NCBI GenBank assembly: GCA_949316235.1 | Contig: OX438751.1 | Location: 20,336,801 to 20,400,800, forward strand | Source: Oegoconia quadripuncta | Lineage: Eukaryota > Arthropoda > Insecta > Lepidoptera > Autostichidae | Reading direction: 5' to 3' | Length of the DNA stretch: 64,000 nt | The notes under the pieces: generated by a model | The model's input: the letters and a program-made list of their open reading frames with translations, nothing else | Databases searched by the model: none | Told to the model about the DNA's origin: nothing | Part shown: in pieces, positions 15,001-23,110 of the stretch | Numbering within the stretch: position 1 is the first letter of the stretch | Layout: each line of letters starts with the position of its first letter | Position numbers and translations under genes: made by a program

Positions 15001-15164
15001 CATCCGGCAATACATACTTCCACATGACCATTGGCAACTTGGTCCGCGGCTCCAAACTACTCTGCGAAACCTCGCTCGGCTACAAAATGGACGACCTTCT
15101 CACATCGTACATTTCCCTCATGCTCACCAACATGAACAAACAGCGGTCCATGCGTGTTAAATGA
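1..15164 (+). CDS. ck: Myosin VIIa heavy chain (5' partial)
   Basis: Unconventional actin motor of the myosin VII class (Drosophila crinkled, human MYO7A), acting in actin-bundle protrusions such as bristles, hairs and stereocilia. Coding exons by GT/AG sites and phase: 1-177, 974-1252, 1655-1939, 2025-3620, 3708-3935, 10000-10239, 10456-10620, 10976-11260, 11343-13811, 13921-14120, 14203-14470, 14958-15164; all join in frame, giving about 2,130 residues. Roughly the first 40 residues lie upstream of the window, against a family length near 2,170. Visible in order: motor head with P-loop [10 protein letters not shown] (exon at 974), switch [11 protein letters not shown] (1655) and switch [10 protein letters not shown] (2025); IQ motifs (3380-3780); charged helical stretch (3840-10130); first MyTH4 and FERM (10480-12640); SH3 (12655-12860); second MyTH4 (12990-13460); second FERM to the stop, ending in the conserved [13 protein letters not shown] tail. 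No internal stop or missing catalytic motif was seen. The class is certain from the MyTH4-FERM-SH3-MyTH4-FERM order; exon ends are inferred without transcript data. Confidence 0.96.
383..478 (+). pseudogene. Decayed duplicate of a myosin VIIa motor exon
   Basis: This intronic stretch repeats the 3' part of the myosin exon ending at 177. It keeps GGCATACT, AACCTGCTGATT and TACAACGAGAATCT and would still encode [12 protein letters not shown] in frame. The GTAAGT donor of the real exon has become ATAATT, so it could not splice at the same place. A shorter third trace is at 772-805. Flanking intron sequence (near 210-300 against 500-600) also looks loosely similar, suggesting a segmental duplication rather than a retrocopy. 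I infer a non-functional relic. Confidence 0.7.
772..805 (+). pseudogene. Short second relic of the same myosin exon
   Basis: AGAAACCTGCTGATT followed by TGTACAATGAGAA matches the exon segment at 139-170. Only about 30 bases remain recognisable, so homology is probable but the copy is too short to be certain. Confidence 0.5.
1321..1532 (-). repeat. tRNA-derived SINE, family A
   Basis: On the minus strand this opens with a Pol III A-box-like TGGTGTAGTAGATAG and a B-box GGTTCGAATCCCGC, then the family body (a TGTTTGTGTGATGAATACG segment, a TTTATATAAATATTT block and AGCTTTGCTTAGTTTGGGAC). Related copies lie at 18423, 25375, 29036, 35368 and 44093. It sits in the myosin intron after the P-loop exon. 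Confidence 0.8.
4770..5305 (+). mobile_element. CR1/jockey-like LINE 3' end (degenerate)
   Basis: The reading frame at 4778-4987 ends in a segment [19 protein letters not shown], typical of the C-terminus of insect non-LTR reverse transcriptases; after a frameshift near 4985 it continues RVPVDI and [12 protein letters not shown]. The 3' UTR follows (CTTGCTTATTCTTCTCAG, TTTTAAGTGTACCCTGTGTA) and closes at GACTTTGACTTTAAC, the simple-repeat tail of CR1-type elements. The tail segment recurs on the other strand at 31483 and 45846. It is a dead 5'-truncated copy in the myosin intron. Confidence 0.8.
7510..7645 (+). repeat. Dispersed lepidopteran repeat (TTTATTG..AACAATAAG type)
   Basis: The sequence TTCTTTATTGTACAACAATA through GTACAATTTGGCGGCCTTAT and GATCTCTTCCAGGCAACCTT matches a repeat I recognise as common in moth genomes, probably a LINE 3' end on the minus strand. 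A second, shorter relative is at 19858-19945. Confidence 0.6.
8150..8515 (-). mobile_element. Non-LTR retrotransposon RT C-terminus (degenerate)
   Basis: The minus strand reads [17 protein letters not shown] then [14 protein letters not shown], the pattern (NEEVLRRV...RRKxxxxGHxxR) that ends many insect non-LTR reverse transcriptases. No conserved catalytic core is present, so this is a short relic in the myosin intron. Confidence 0.65.
14610..14830 (+). mobile_element. Non-LTR retrotransposon RT C-terminus (frameshifted)
   Basis: In the last myosin intron, frames joined across a stop and a frameshift near 14700 give [20 protein letters not shown], then KKWQ, then [19 protein letters not shown]. 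This is the common lepidopteran LINE ending (RRRTKV..LAQRI..KWQWAGH..DGRW..KVL..RPR). A related minus-strand relic is at 28640-28945. It is non-coding and lies in the sense orientation of the myosin gene. Confidence 0.75.
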
Positions 15165-15496
15165 TCCAGTTTTATTTTGCAGCGGTAGTGCTTTACAATC
15201 GGAACTGTTGATAAACAGTGAAATTTAAGCGCTTTTTGCTGAGTAGTTAGTGTAGGAAAATAAGTCCCGTGCACAGACGTTGATAGTTACGTGGATGATA
15301 ATGTTGATATTCACCTAAGACTCGTTAACTATACTAAGTTAGTTGAGACTATCTTAAAGACGTAGGTAATATAATTACAATGGCAGCTTTAGCTTCAATA
15401 TTCTTTACTTCGAATGAAACACGAATCTTATCCGAATTACCTATGACGTTTCCGAGTGATTGAGGCGGAGTTAGCTGACATTATGCTTGTAAGGTC

Positions 15497-15676
15497 GTAC
15501 AGTCGGCTTTATAATAATCATACAGGGTTATTTACTATTTAAATTGTACCATTTTCAATTTTCTAAAATGATAGTCTAACCAAGAGGGTAATTTTAGAAA
15601 CGGTTGGTATAACTTGAATAAGCATCATTTATAATATATTATAGCCCTGTATAAATAACTATGACGCCGACTGTAC
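15497..15676. mobile_element. MITE with GTACAGTCG ends
   Basis: The left end GTACAGTCGGC is the reverse complement of the right end GCCGACTGTAC, and inside these ATCATACAGGGTTATTTA pairs with TATAAATAACTATGACG-type sequence. It has no coding potential. The same terminal motif occurs at 25732 and 54230. Confidence 0.7.
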
Positions 15677-15955
15677 TCGTACATATATATATTTATATGT
15701 ATGTAATTATAAGATTGTAAGGTGCATGCAATATAACAGTGTGTTACCGATTAATTGTATACAATTGTTCAACAAATGCTTGTAATGTAGCGAACCTTTT
15801 GAAACAGCAATTTTAAGCAGCTTAGAATTACGTATTCCATGGTTATGTAATTTCTATGTACATACATCACAATAGCATTGTCTAGTTATTTTGTAAAGTA
15901 TAGAAGTAATGCACAACTTTATTGTTATGGTTGCTATAGTTAACAAATATCAGGG

Positions 15956-16100
15956 CTCGTATTCTAAATGGTTCGATATTCAGAAAGTTTCAAATTTCGC
16001 ATGCTTTTCCGATGGCTTCCTTGACAGGAACGCGTACCAAATTTGAAACTTTCCGATATCGAATCTAATTTCGACTGTCGATCCATCTAGAATACGGGAG
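15956..16100. mobile_element. Palindromic MITE (CTCGTATTCTA ends)
   Basis: GCTCGTATTCTAAATGG at the left mirrors CCATCTAGAATACGGGAGC at the right, and AAAGTTTCAAATTT mirrors AAATTTGAAACTTT. The whole unit is one imperfect hairpin. Confidence 0.65.
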
Positions 16101-16237
16101 CAGATATTCGATACGACCTAAGTATGCAAGCGTCAATATAGATAGATATTTTTATTTACTTTTCTATCCATACATGGATGCTTGAAAATATTATTCTTAT
16201 TATCTTCTTTAGCAATTTTTATAGATCGTCGATGACT

Positions 16238-16389
16238 ACCAAGGCACTCAATATGTCAAGTTTGACCCAAAATAATTTTGTAAACTTCAGCTTCAAAAAT
16301 TCAGTTGTTCAACATTTAAATGTTCACAAAATGAAGCTGAAGTTCACAAAATTATTTTTGGTCAAACTTGACATAATGAGTGACTTGGT
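16238..16389. repeat. Long near-perfect inverted repeat
   Basis: Arms of about 57 bases: ACCAAGGCACTCAATATGTC and the following bases on the left are mirrored by GACATAATGAGTGACTTGGT on the right, with a short central part that itself contains ACATTTAAATGT. Only a few mismatches are visible. A transcript would fold into one long hairpin. It is most likely a palindromic MITE. Confidence 0.75.
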
Positions 16390-17443
16390 TATTTTTGAGA
16401 ACTCAAAATTTGGTCCAACTTTTATCGACGCTTTGCATACGATGTATTTTTTTTGCGTTGATGGTGTGTAACGATTGATTCAGTAATAGAGTCGCTTTTA
16501 CTTGTAACTTGATATCCGTCCATAAAATGTAGCTATGTAGTAATTGTTATAATGAAATATGTTTAATTTGACCCTATCCTGTACCGTATGCTTTTAAAGG
16601 TATATTATTATATTTGCCTTATGATGTGATGATAGTACATTAATTACATTTCTATTGGCAGTAGGTAATTATAACATTGTACCTACCTATGTAATAATTG
16701 AAGTATGTAAGTACAAGTAATTCTCATCTTTACGCAATAAAATAAAAAGTGAAATAGTCTCAAGAAAATTGATTTCAAATATTTTTGTGGACAAAAAAGT
16801 GAATGATCATTAAATTGTTGTAAGAAGATAGAGCTATGGCAGTTACGCCGTAGAATGTTCATATCATACAAAAGCCAATATATTTTAAATAAAAAAAGAT
16901 CTGTTCTAAAATTAATTAGGTATGTTCGATTAAGTGTTACATTTTCTATACTAATATATCATATTTATTAAATGTATGAATATAAACCATCATAGTTAAT
17001 TATAATGAATTTGCTACTTGTTGCCTTAATAAGTGCCTAATTGCTTAATATACTAAATAACTAAGTTACAATTTGAATGGTGGCCGTAATATCGAGTGGA
17101 TATTACAAAATATTACTGGGTCTGCATGTACACCGAAACAGATATTTACTAAGGGAAATTAGATATGTCTATATCTTATTTTATTTAAAATATTTTTATA
17201 AACCATTCGTAATCATCTAAGACGTATTTAGTGTTACTATGTGGGTTGTTGTTTTAAAGTGGGTATATTTTTATACGTTTTTAGAAAGTCATTCAATAAA
17301 ATAATGTTATTATAATATTCAGTAATCGATTTTAGTAAAGGGCAAAATGGTTTAACTGTAAAACAACAACCTGTCCTTGTTACGTAGATATTTTCATTGT
17401 ATTTATTGTAATAGGTAAAGGAGATTGTGCTAAGTTATTTACT

Positions 17444-17822
17444 TAACGGGACACCGTATGAAATGACAGCCGACGGTGTTGCCACTCAAGTAAATAATTA
17501 TATATCACACAACAAAGCCCTAACAAGAAAAAACAAGGATCTCAAGCTATAGTTGATTTAAATTCCGATATTTTAAACTGCTGTAAATAGTTTTGTGCTG
17601 CTCAGTTAAACTACAATCGTTAAAACTATTTTCGGGATTCGTTATGATTGTGGGTAATCTAAGCAATACAATTTGCAGTAGGTACATTATAACATCAGAA
17701 TCCAAAACAAACTACAGCTACACGTGCTTCTTGTTTTGCCAGTTATGACTTTATTTATGAGATATATATTATTTACTTGAGTGGCAACACCAAAGATTGT
17801 CATGTTATAGGATACCCCCTTA
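17444..17822. mobile_element. MITE with about 65-base terminal inverted repeats
   Basis: GGTGTTGCCACTCAAGTAAA at 17478 is repeated inverted at 17773-17792 as TTTACTTGAGTGGCAACACC. The outer parts (TAACGGGACACCGTATGAAA against TAAGGGGGTATCCTATAACA on the reverse strand) are more diverged. The roughly 260-base centre has no coding potential. Confidence 0.7.
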
Positions 17823-18422
17823 ATAATTTAATGTAAAATTGTCGATGTATGCCATGAGTTCGGAGACAATAAGTATACTTTGTTTTATCTCGCTTTAAAG
17901 TCAAAATGTTGCATTTGTGAGTGGTTGTTTGTAAACATGAGTCACAATGACGTGTGAGTTTTATTTGTCCTTCCCATTATGATAATAATTAATATCGATA
18001 ATCAATTAAACAAATTAGTCACAGTTTACTAAACCTAGACAGACAAAACGGTCAAAAAGTGACAATATTCACTTCTTCACTTCAATGCGGATTCTTTCTC
18101 TATCTCCCGTGTGAATCATCTGATACCTATTGATAGGTAGATGAAAAGTTTATTTCATATTACAGGAACACGCATACCTACAAAAATATTCGACCACACA
18201 ATTATTCTGCTTTGTGTTATGGATTTCGAAAGTATTAAAAAAAAAGTATAATGGTTACAAGACTACATTATCAACTATCACACCACACAAAGTCAACTGC
18301 TATGTTATTCTGTAAGTCCACACGTGAATCCACAGAGAGACCCCAAACGAACGAACTTTATAAATCAATCGATCAATACATTCGATTCGGTATCAGAAAG
18401 TTTCAAACTTACACCAATCAAC

Positions 18423-18645
18423 ATATTTCGGACACTTACACCAATCATCTAGTCCCAAACTAAGCAAAACTTGTACTATGGATACTCGATAACGGATAAA
18501 CATACATAAATATTTATATAAACATCCATGACTCGGGAGTAAATGTTCGTATTCATCACACAAACATTTACCTGTCGCGAGATTCGAACCCGCAACCGTT
18601 AGTTTCGCTGATAGGATCACCAACCACTACACCAACCGGTCATCA
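18423..18645 (-). repeat. tRNA-derived SINE, family A
   Basis: Minus-strand copy with TTGGTGTAGTGG (A box) and GGTTCGAATCTCGCG (B box) at its 5' end near 18640 and the AGTTTTGCTTAGTTTGGGAC body near 18455. Confidence 0.8.
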
Positions 18646-18806
18646 AAACTTAGAATGCCTTCCTTTTCATGGAAAACGGAATTCAAAGGAACTATCGTCT
18701 TGTCTTTCCAATAAAAAATGAATCAAGACACGGAATCTCGACGTCCTTGGTGCTAGAATCGTTAAAACGGAATTCAGTTATTTTGATATTGTCAAAAAAT
18801 TCTACT

Positions 18807-18890
18807 CAAATAGTGGCCCAAGTAAAAAAAAGATGCGACTGTAGTTTTTTCAATATTTTTAGTGAGGGTTCTGGCGTCACGTGTTGACGG
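18807..18890. repeat. Direct repeat copy 1 (GACTGTAGTTT..TTCTGGCGTCA)
   Basis: An approximately 80-base unit containing AAATAGTG, GACTGTAGTTT and TTCTGGCGTCA recurs at 19317-19392. The two copies flank the paired MITEs at 19022-19297. Confidence 0.5.
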
Positions 18891-19021
18891 TATCCTTATT
18901 TGTCATATGCAAAGACTAGTTTTCTCTGTTTCTTCAAAATAACAAAGTTATTACATGCGTGGTACACAGTGAAATTCAGCTATTTTGACATTGCGCGAGA
19001 AACCACAGGTTTTTGACAATT

Positions 19022-19152
19022 GTGGATTCTCGCGCATTCGACATTTCTCTGTCATTAGATATTGGCTATCTCTTTCACATTTATATGCGAGTGCAAAAGT
19101 GACAAACCTATTGATGTCTATCGATAGTTAAATGTCGAGTGAGCGAGAATCA
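19022..19152. mobile_element. Small MITE with GATTCTCGCGCATTCGACAT ends (copy 1)
   Basis: GATTCTCGCGCATTCGACAT on the left is mirrored by ATGTCGAGTGAGCGAGAATC on the right; the centre includes AAAGTGACAAACC and TGATGTCTATCG. Confidence 0.65.
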
Positions 19153-19161
19153 CCTCCCAGG

Positions 19162-19297
19162 GCCTGATTCTCGAGGACTCGAGATTTTAATGTAGACATC
19201 TTTAAGTGTATTCTTTTGCACTTGCCCGTAATTGTGAAAGTGACAGACATACTAATGTCTATCGGCATTGATATCTCGAACGCGTGAGAATCGCCAC
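19162..19297. mobile_element. Small MITE of the same family (copy 2)
   Basis: It begins GATTCTCGAGGACTCGAGAT and ends ATCTCGAACGCGTGAGAATC, and shares AAAGTGACAGAC and TAATGTCTATCG with copy 1 only ten bases upstream. It is a tandem or adjacent second insertion. Confidence 0.6.
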
Positions 19298-19316
19298 CCT
19301 GGCTCCAGAAACAGTA

Positions 19317-19392
19317 CCAAATAGTGCCCAAACTAAATAAATTGTGCCACTGTAGTTTAAGATTTTAAGTGAGCATTCTGGCGTCAACGTTT
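19317..19392. repeat. Direct repeat copy 2
   Basis: It matches 18807-18890 in CCAAATAGTG, CACTGTAGTTTAAG and ATTCTGGCGTCAACG. Confidence 0.5.
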
Positions 19393-19857
19393 ATAAAAAA
19401 AATTAACACCAAATTGAGTTTTATTTTTGACTAAGGTCAAGTAAGGCTACGCGGCCGGGCGCCGTGGGCGGGTGCGAGAGCGTGTTTTTTTTTTTGAGCT
19501 GAAACATTTTTGTCAAGCCGGTAGCGAGAGCGTGTATTGCAGTGACACCTACATATCGCCGACAGGGACGGGAATAAAGGATTACTTTGGAACTACGCAA
19601 TAACGTGTTCAGTGGATGGAGACTAATAAATAGGACCTTATATTATGTACATTCTTTGTCGGAGGTAACAACTCGATAAATTATGTTCGAGGCTCACATC
19701 TAACAAATCGATTTATTCACTTCGAAGAGTTTGAATATTAAGAGGTTATCCCGCCGGTATTCCATAAAATTTTAATGAAACTTTATTATCTCAAAGCACG
19801 TACATAGACCTAAAAAGTTAGTAGAGCGTAGAACTACTAAATTAGAGCGATTTTAAG

Positions 19858-19945
19858 CTTACAATACAAATACACTTTATTGCACAACAGATAAGAAAAT
19901 ACAGTTTCAGAAAAGTGGTAAGAATAGAATGTACAATTTGTACCA
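19858..19945 (+). repeat. Dispersed repeat (ACACTTTATTGCACAAC type)
   Basis: The sequence CAATACAAATACACTTTATT with GCACAACAGATAAGAAAA is related to 7510-7645 and is inserted in the MITE at 19738. Confidence 0.6.
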
Positions 19946-20025
19946 AAGTTTACCATAGTAACAGAAAAAATGCAATAGGTTCTTTTAAGTTATAGTGAAA
20001 ATGTTATCTACTAACTTTTCATATC

Positions 20026-20140
20026 ATATGTTTTTTTTTTTTTTTTTTATATGAGAGGGCGGCAAACTAGCATGCGGGTCACCTGATGGAAAGCAATCAC
20101 CGCCGCCCATGGACACCCGTAACACCATCCTGCTACGTAT
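20026..20140 (-). repeat. Short poly(A)-tailed repeat (CATGCGGGTCACCTGATG)
   Basis: A T-run followed by ATATGAGAGGGCGGCAAAC, CATGCGGGTCACCTGATGG and CCGCCGCCCATGGACACCCG. On the minus strand it ends in poly(A), consistent with a retroposed element. A second copy is at 21684-21785; both are inserted inside MITEs. Confidence 0.75.
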
Positions 20141-20559
20141 AAAGTTGCATTAGAATCGGTCTATTCATTTCGAAAAATTTGGGCTTGAAAGTTTGTGTGA
20201 AATGCCGTGTTGACAGGTTTTTTCATAATTTGTCAAATTACCGATTATTACAATTATGAACCTTTTATTAGTACATCATACTTTAATTAAGTTTAAACTT
20301 GGCAAGAACAGGTACATATTATTACAAAACTTGCCAAATTTAAACTGAATTAAAGTGGTAATAAGCTTCAAAATTTAAAAATCAAACGTACAAATAATAT
20401 TATCAACTAAAGATATTTTTCCTGTACGAAAGTGACTGATCAGCTGTACATGAGGATAGAAATTTATTTTTTTTGGAAAAAAAAACCATTGCAAAAATTG
20501 ACTGTTTTCGATACCGGACTACTCCTTTTCGGCTTAAAAAATATACCAGGTTAATAATA

Positions 20560-20650
20560 ATATACACAGCGCCATCTAGTTCCACATTAAGCAGCTAGGC
20601 TTTTATTAACCAGATGGTTGATATATTACACAAATAGGTATACATATTTC
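20560..20650 (-). repeat. SINE fragment, family A-like (subfamily 2)
   Basis: CAGCGCCATCTAGTTCCACA, CAGCTAGGCTTTTATTA and CCAGATGGTTGATA match the 3' part of the more complete copy at 57980-58228. Confidence 0.55.
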
Positions 20651-20744
20651 CCCCTTTACGACTAACGGTACAATATCATTGATCTACCTACATCCCTACT
20701 TACAGTTATAGCATAATTTGTAATGAGTAACAAACTAGACTTTC

Positions 20745-21070
20745 AACTGCCTCCGTGGCTCAATGTAAACAACAATAGGGTTTACGATTCGGAGGTCGCA
20801 GGTTCGATCCCCGCGGGGTGCAATACATGTTTAGTACACGGTTTGGTTGGTGGTAGGGCTATACAAGCCTGGCTAGCTACCACCACCTTAACTAAGTCTG
20901 CCGACAAGCAGCAATAGTATTGTTGTGTTCCGGTTGTCAGAGATAAGATAGCCAGTTCCCCAAATAAGATGAGGTTTCCGGGTCAATACGCTGCCACCTT
21001 CGGCCTCATCTTCATTTAACATCAGGTGTGAATGAGGTCAAGTGCTAACCCATTGTGCATAAAAAAAAAC
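20745..21070 (+). repeat. tRNA-derived SINE, family B
   Basis: Complete-looking copy: CCTCCGTGGCTCAATGT (A box), GGTTCGATCCCCGCGG (B box), then GGTTTGGTTGGTGGTAGGGC, GTTGTGTTCCGGTTGTCAGA and CATCAGGTGTGAATGAGGTC, ending GTGCATAAAAAAAAA. Relatives are at 22870, 32890, 34445 and 42275. The tRNA-like head will attract tRNA predictors but is not a tRNA gene. Confidence 0.85.
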
Positions 21071-21455
21071 TTTACTTATAATCGTGAGCTGGTTAGAATA
21101 TAAGAATACCTACCTTTGGAAGGATCGGTTCATTAGAACGTATTCGTTTGTATATAATACCAGTGTCGTGGGCAGGTAATGATGGTATATACTTTGTAGT
21201 CATACAAAATTACAGTACCTACAGCGAAGTTGGACCAATTACATATTAAATTACTCCCATTCACAGTCCGCCATTATAATCTCCCGAGGCGAGTCATCAA
21301 TGAGGGATAATTCGAGCGTTTAGATTAGTAAATAACATACTTGAATACCTGGGTAATTGGTCTACTAGATCAGCAACCGTTTGTCCACAAATGGAGGTAG
21401 TTAACCATCGAAACAAAGGTCCATCCACCCCATCACATTTGGACCCGGGGCACAG

Positions 21456-21905
21456 TATTAGGTCCTTACCTATGAAATTGGCGTTTTGTATGAAGAATTT
21501 CATTAACACTGTTTTCGCCATACAAACATTTTTGATTTTTTTTTGGGAACGGCTAATCCAAATTTAGCTAAACTTTGTGTGTATTATCGGATAACATTAA
21601 GTTAAGTATAGGCAGCGTTAATTTTTAAAAGTAACCGCTTTATAAAAGTGTCAGCGAATCTAAGAAATGAATATGGGAAGCTTTTTTTTTTTTTTTTTAT
21701 ATGAGAGGGCGGCAAACGAGCATGCGGGTCACCTGATGCGAAAGCCAATCCCCGCCGCCCATGGACACCCGCAACACCATAAGGGTCACAGATGCGTTTC
21801 CGTTTTCCAAACAAATTTGGATATAGCTTTGAAAATCGCAGGAATTGGTACATATGATTAATGAAGAAAAAAAAACTCCAATTTCATAGGTAAAGACCCA
21901 ATATT
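21456..21905. mobile_element. MITE with CTTACCTATGAAATTGG ends, copy 1
   Basis: The left end ATTAGGTCCTTACCTATGAA and right end TTTCATAGGTAAAGACCCAA are inverted repeats about 30 bases long. Internal sequence (TTATCGGATAACATTAAG, AAAGTAACCGCTTTATAAAA) matches the inverted copy at 29693-30120. The centre of this copy carries the poly(A)-tailed repeat at 21684-21785. Confidence 0.8.
21684..21785 (-). repeat. Short poly(A)-tailed repeat (CATGCGGGTCACCTGATG), copy 2
   Basis: T-run, then ATATGAGAGGGCGGCAAACG, CATGCGGGTCACCTGATG and CCCATGGACACCCGCAACAC. It is nested in the MITE at 21456. Confidence 0.75.
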
Positions 21906-22372
21906 ATTTAGTCTATGCCTGGAGATTGATTTTTGAGTTATAAGTGGTTAAGTTTATAAGGTATGAGAAATACATTGTGGAGCGTCACCTACGCCTAACC
22001 TACTAAGTACCCCTACGGTCCGATCGCTGGGTCGGTGCTGCGCGAATGATGATGAACGACCACCGCCGATACGTTCAAGCTGCAAGCTTAAACATCTGCC
22101 GTGGTTTGTAAGAGAAAATACTAATTTTATGCCTCACTTTTTTTTTATCATTTATTGCTCACAAGAAAAAAAAACATACAGATACAACATAATAGAAGCG
22201 ACACAACAGGTTCTGCTTATTTCTACAATGAAATTTCTTTCAGCAGACCTACGAAAGAGAGATATAACTCTTTCGACAATTTCATTGTTAATATAATCAT
22301 TATTGTTATTTCAAAATTTTTGACTGTTACGTAATGAAAGAATTTGAATTCAGTTTAATGCAATACATATTA

Positions 22373-22524
22373 GTGTCGATTTGTATGTACCCCAACTAAA
22401 CTAAACTAGAACCAGTTTTGGAGTGGTGCCGTCGCATCGTACTGTTCCAGGGAGAAAGATACAGTACCTACTACTTTAAAACTGGTTTTAGTTTAGTTTA
22501 GTTGGTATACATCCGAATCGACAC
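22373..22524. mobile_element. Hairpin MITE (CAACTAAACTAAAACCAGTT family), copy 1
   Basis: Arms GTGTCGATTTGTATGTACC and AACTAAACTAAACTAGAACC are mirrored at the right by GGTTTTAGTTTAGTTTAGTT and GGTATACATCCGAATCGACA. The loop contains GGAGTGGTGCCGTCGCATCG and ACTGTTCCAGGGAGAAAGA. The second copy is at 45012-45149 in an Su(H) intron. Confidence 0.85.
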
Positions 22525-22869
22525 CATTGTATTTTTAAATGCAAGCTTTTACAGCAACTCCATCATGATAATCACATATTATTCTAATCTGCGAAATTTC
22601 GTATACATGTGCTACTAACCGTATAGGAGATCCCTCTTGGGGAGATATCCTGGTAGCAGAATTAGGTAATCGCGACAGTCGTGTTTAACTATCAAAACTA
22701 ACTGTGTAAGCAAAATTTAGTAGGTATCCGTGGAATTAAACACTAAGGAATTTTCCCCCGCGACGCGACGATTCTGGATGCACCATCAGTTCATGTCTAT
22801 CATATAAATGTATTGTCATCAGAAACTGAACGAGTGTGCAAAATTTCAACTCATTAGGTAAACAGAATT

Positions 22870-23110
22870 TTTTTATGCACAACGGGTTCGCACTTGACCT
22901 CAATCACACCTAATGTTAAGTGAAGGTGACCCGGAAACCCCATCTTATTTGGGGCACTGGCTATCTTACCTCCAACCGAATCACAACAATGCTATTAACA
23001 TTGCTGTTTGGCGTATCTTAGATAAGATGGTGGTAGCTAGCCACTGGACATCCGAGTACTCCCTAAACCCTATGGTGTTCACAGTGAGCGACGGAGGCGG
23101 TTTCAAATGG
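22870..23110 (-). repeat. tRNA-derived SINE, family B (diverged)
   Basis: Minus-strand copy from TTTATGCACAACGGGTTCGC (3' tail) through CCGGAAACCCCATCTTATTT and GATGGTGGTAGCTAGCC to GAGCGACGGAGGCGG at the 5' head, where the B box has been lost or replaced. Confidence 0.75.

Larger units (their letters stand above)
15165..16900 (+). other. Downstream flank / probable 3' UTR of myosin VIIa
   Basis: AT-rich sequence after the myosin stop. The poly(A) site is not clear: AATAAA strings occur near 16735 and 16890, but several MITEs (15497, 15956 and the hairpin at 16238) lie before them. If either signal is used, these elements are transcribed in the 3' UTR. Confidence 0.35.
19738..20230. mobile_element. 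TTAA-type MITE, copy 1, with nested insertions
   Basis: It starts TTAAGAGGTTATCCC, shares the inner segments CTAAAAAGTTAGTAG, CCATAGTAACAGAAAAA and TTCTACTAACTTTT-like sequence with the clean copy at 31237-31711, and ends in a degraded GAAATGCCGTGTTGACA. It has been split by two younger repeats (19858-19945 and 20026-20140). Confidence 0.65.

Noticed and set aside
20775..20825. tRNA-like sequence with GGTTCGATCCCCGC, also near 33145 and 34490
   Set aside because: They are heads of SINE family B, each followed by a common body and an A-rich tail.
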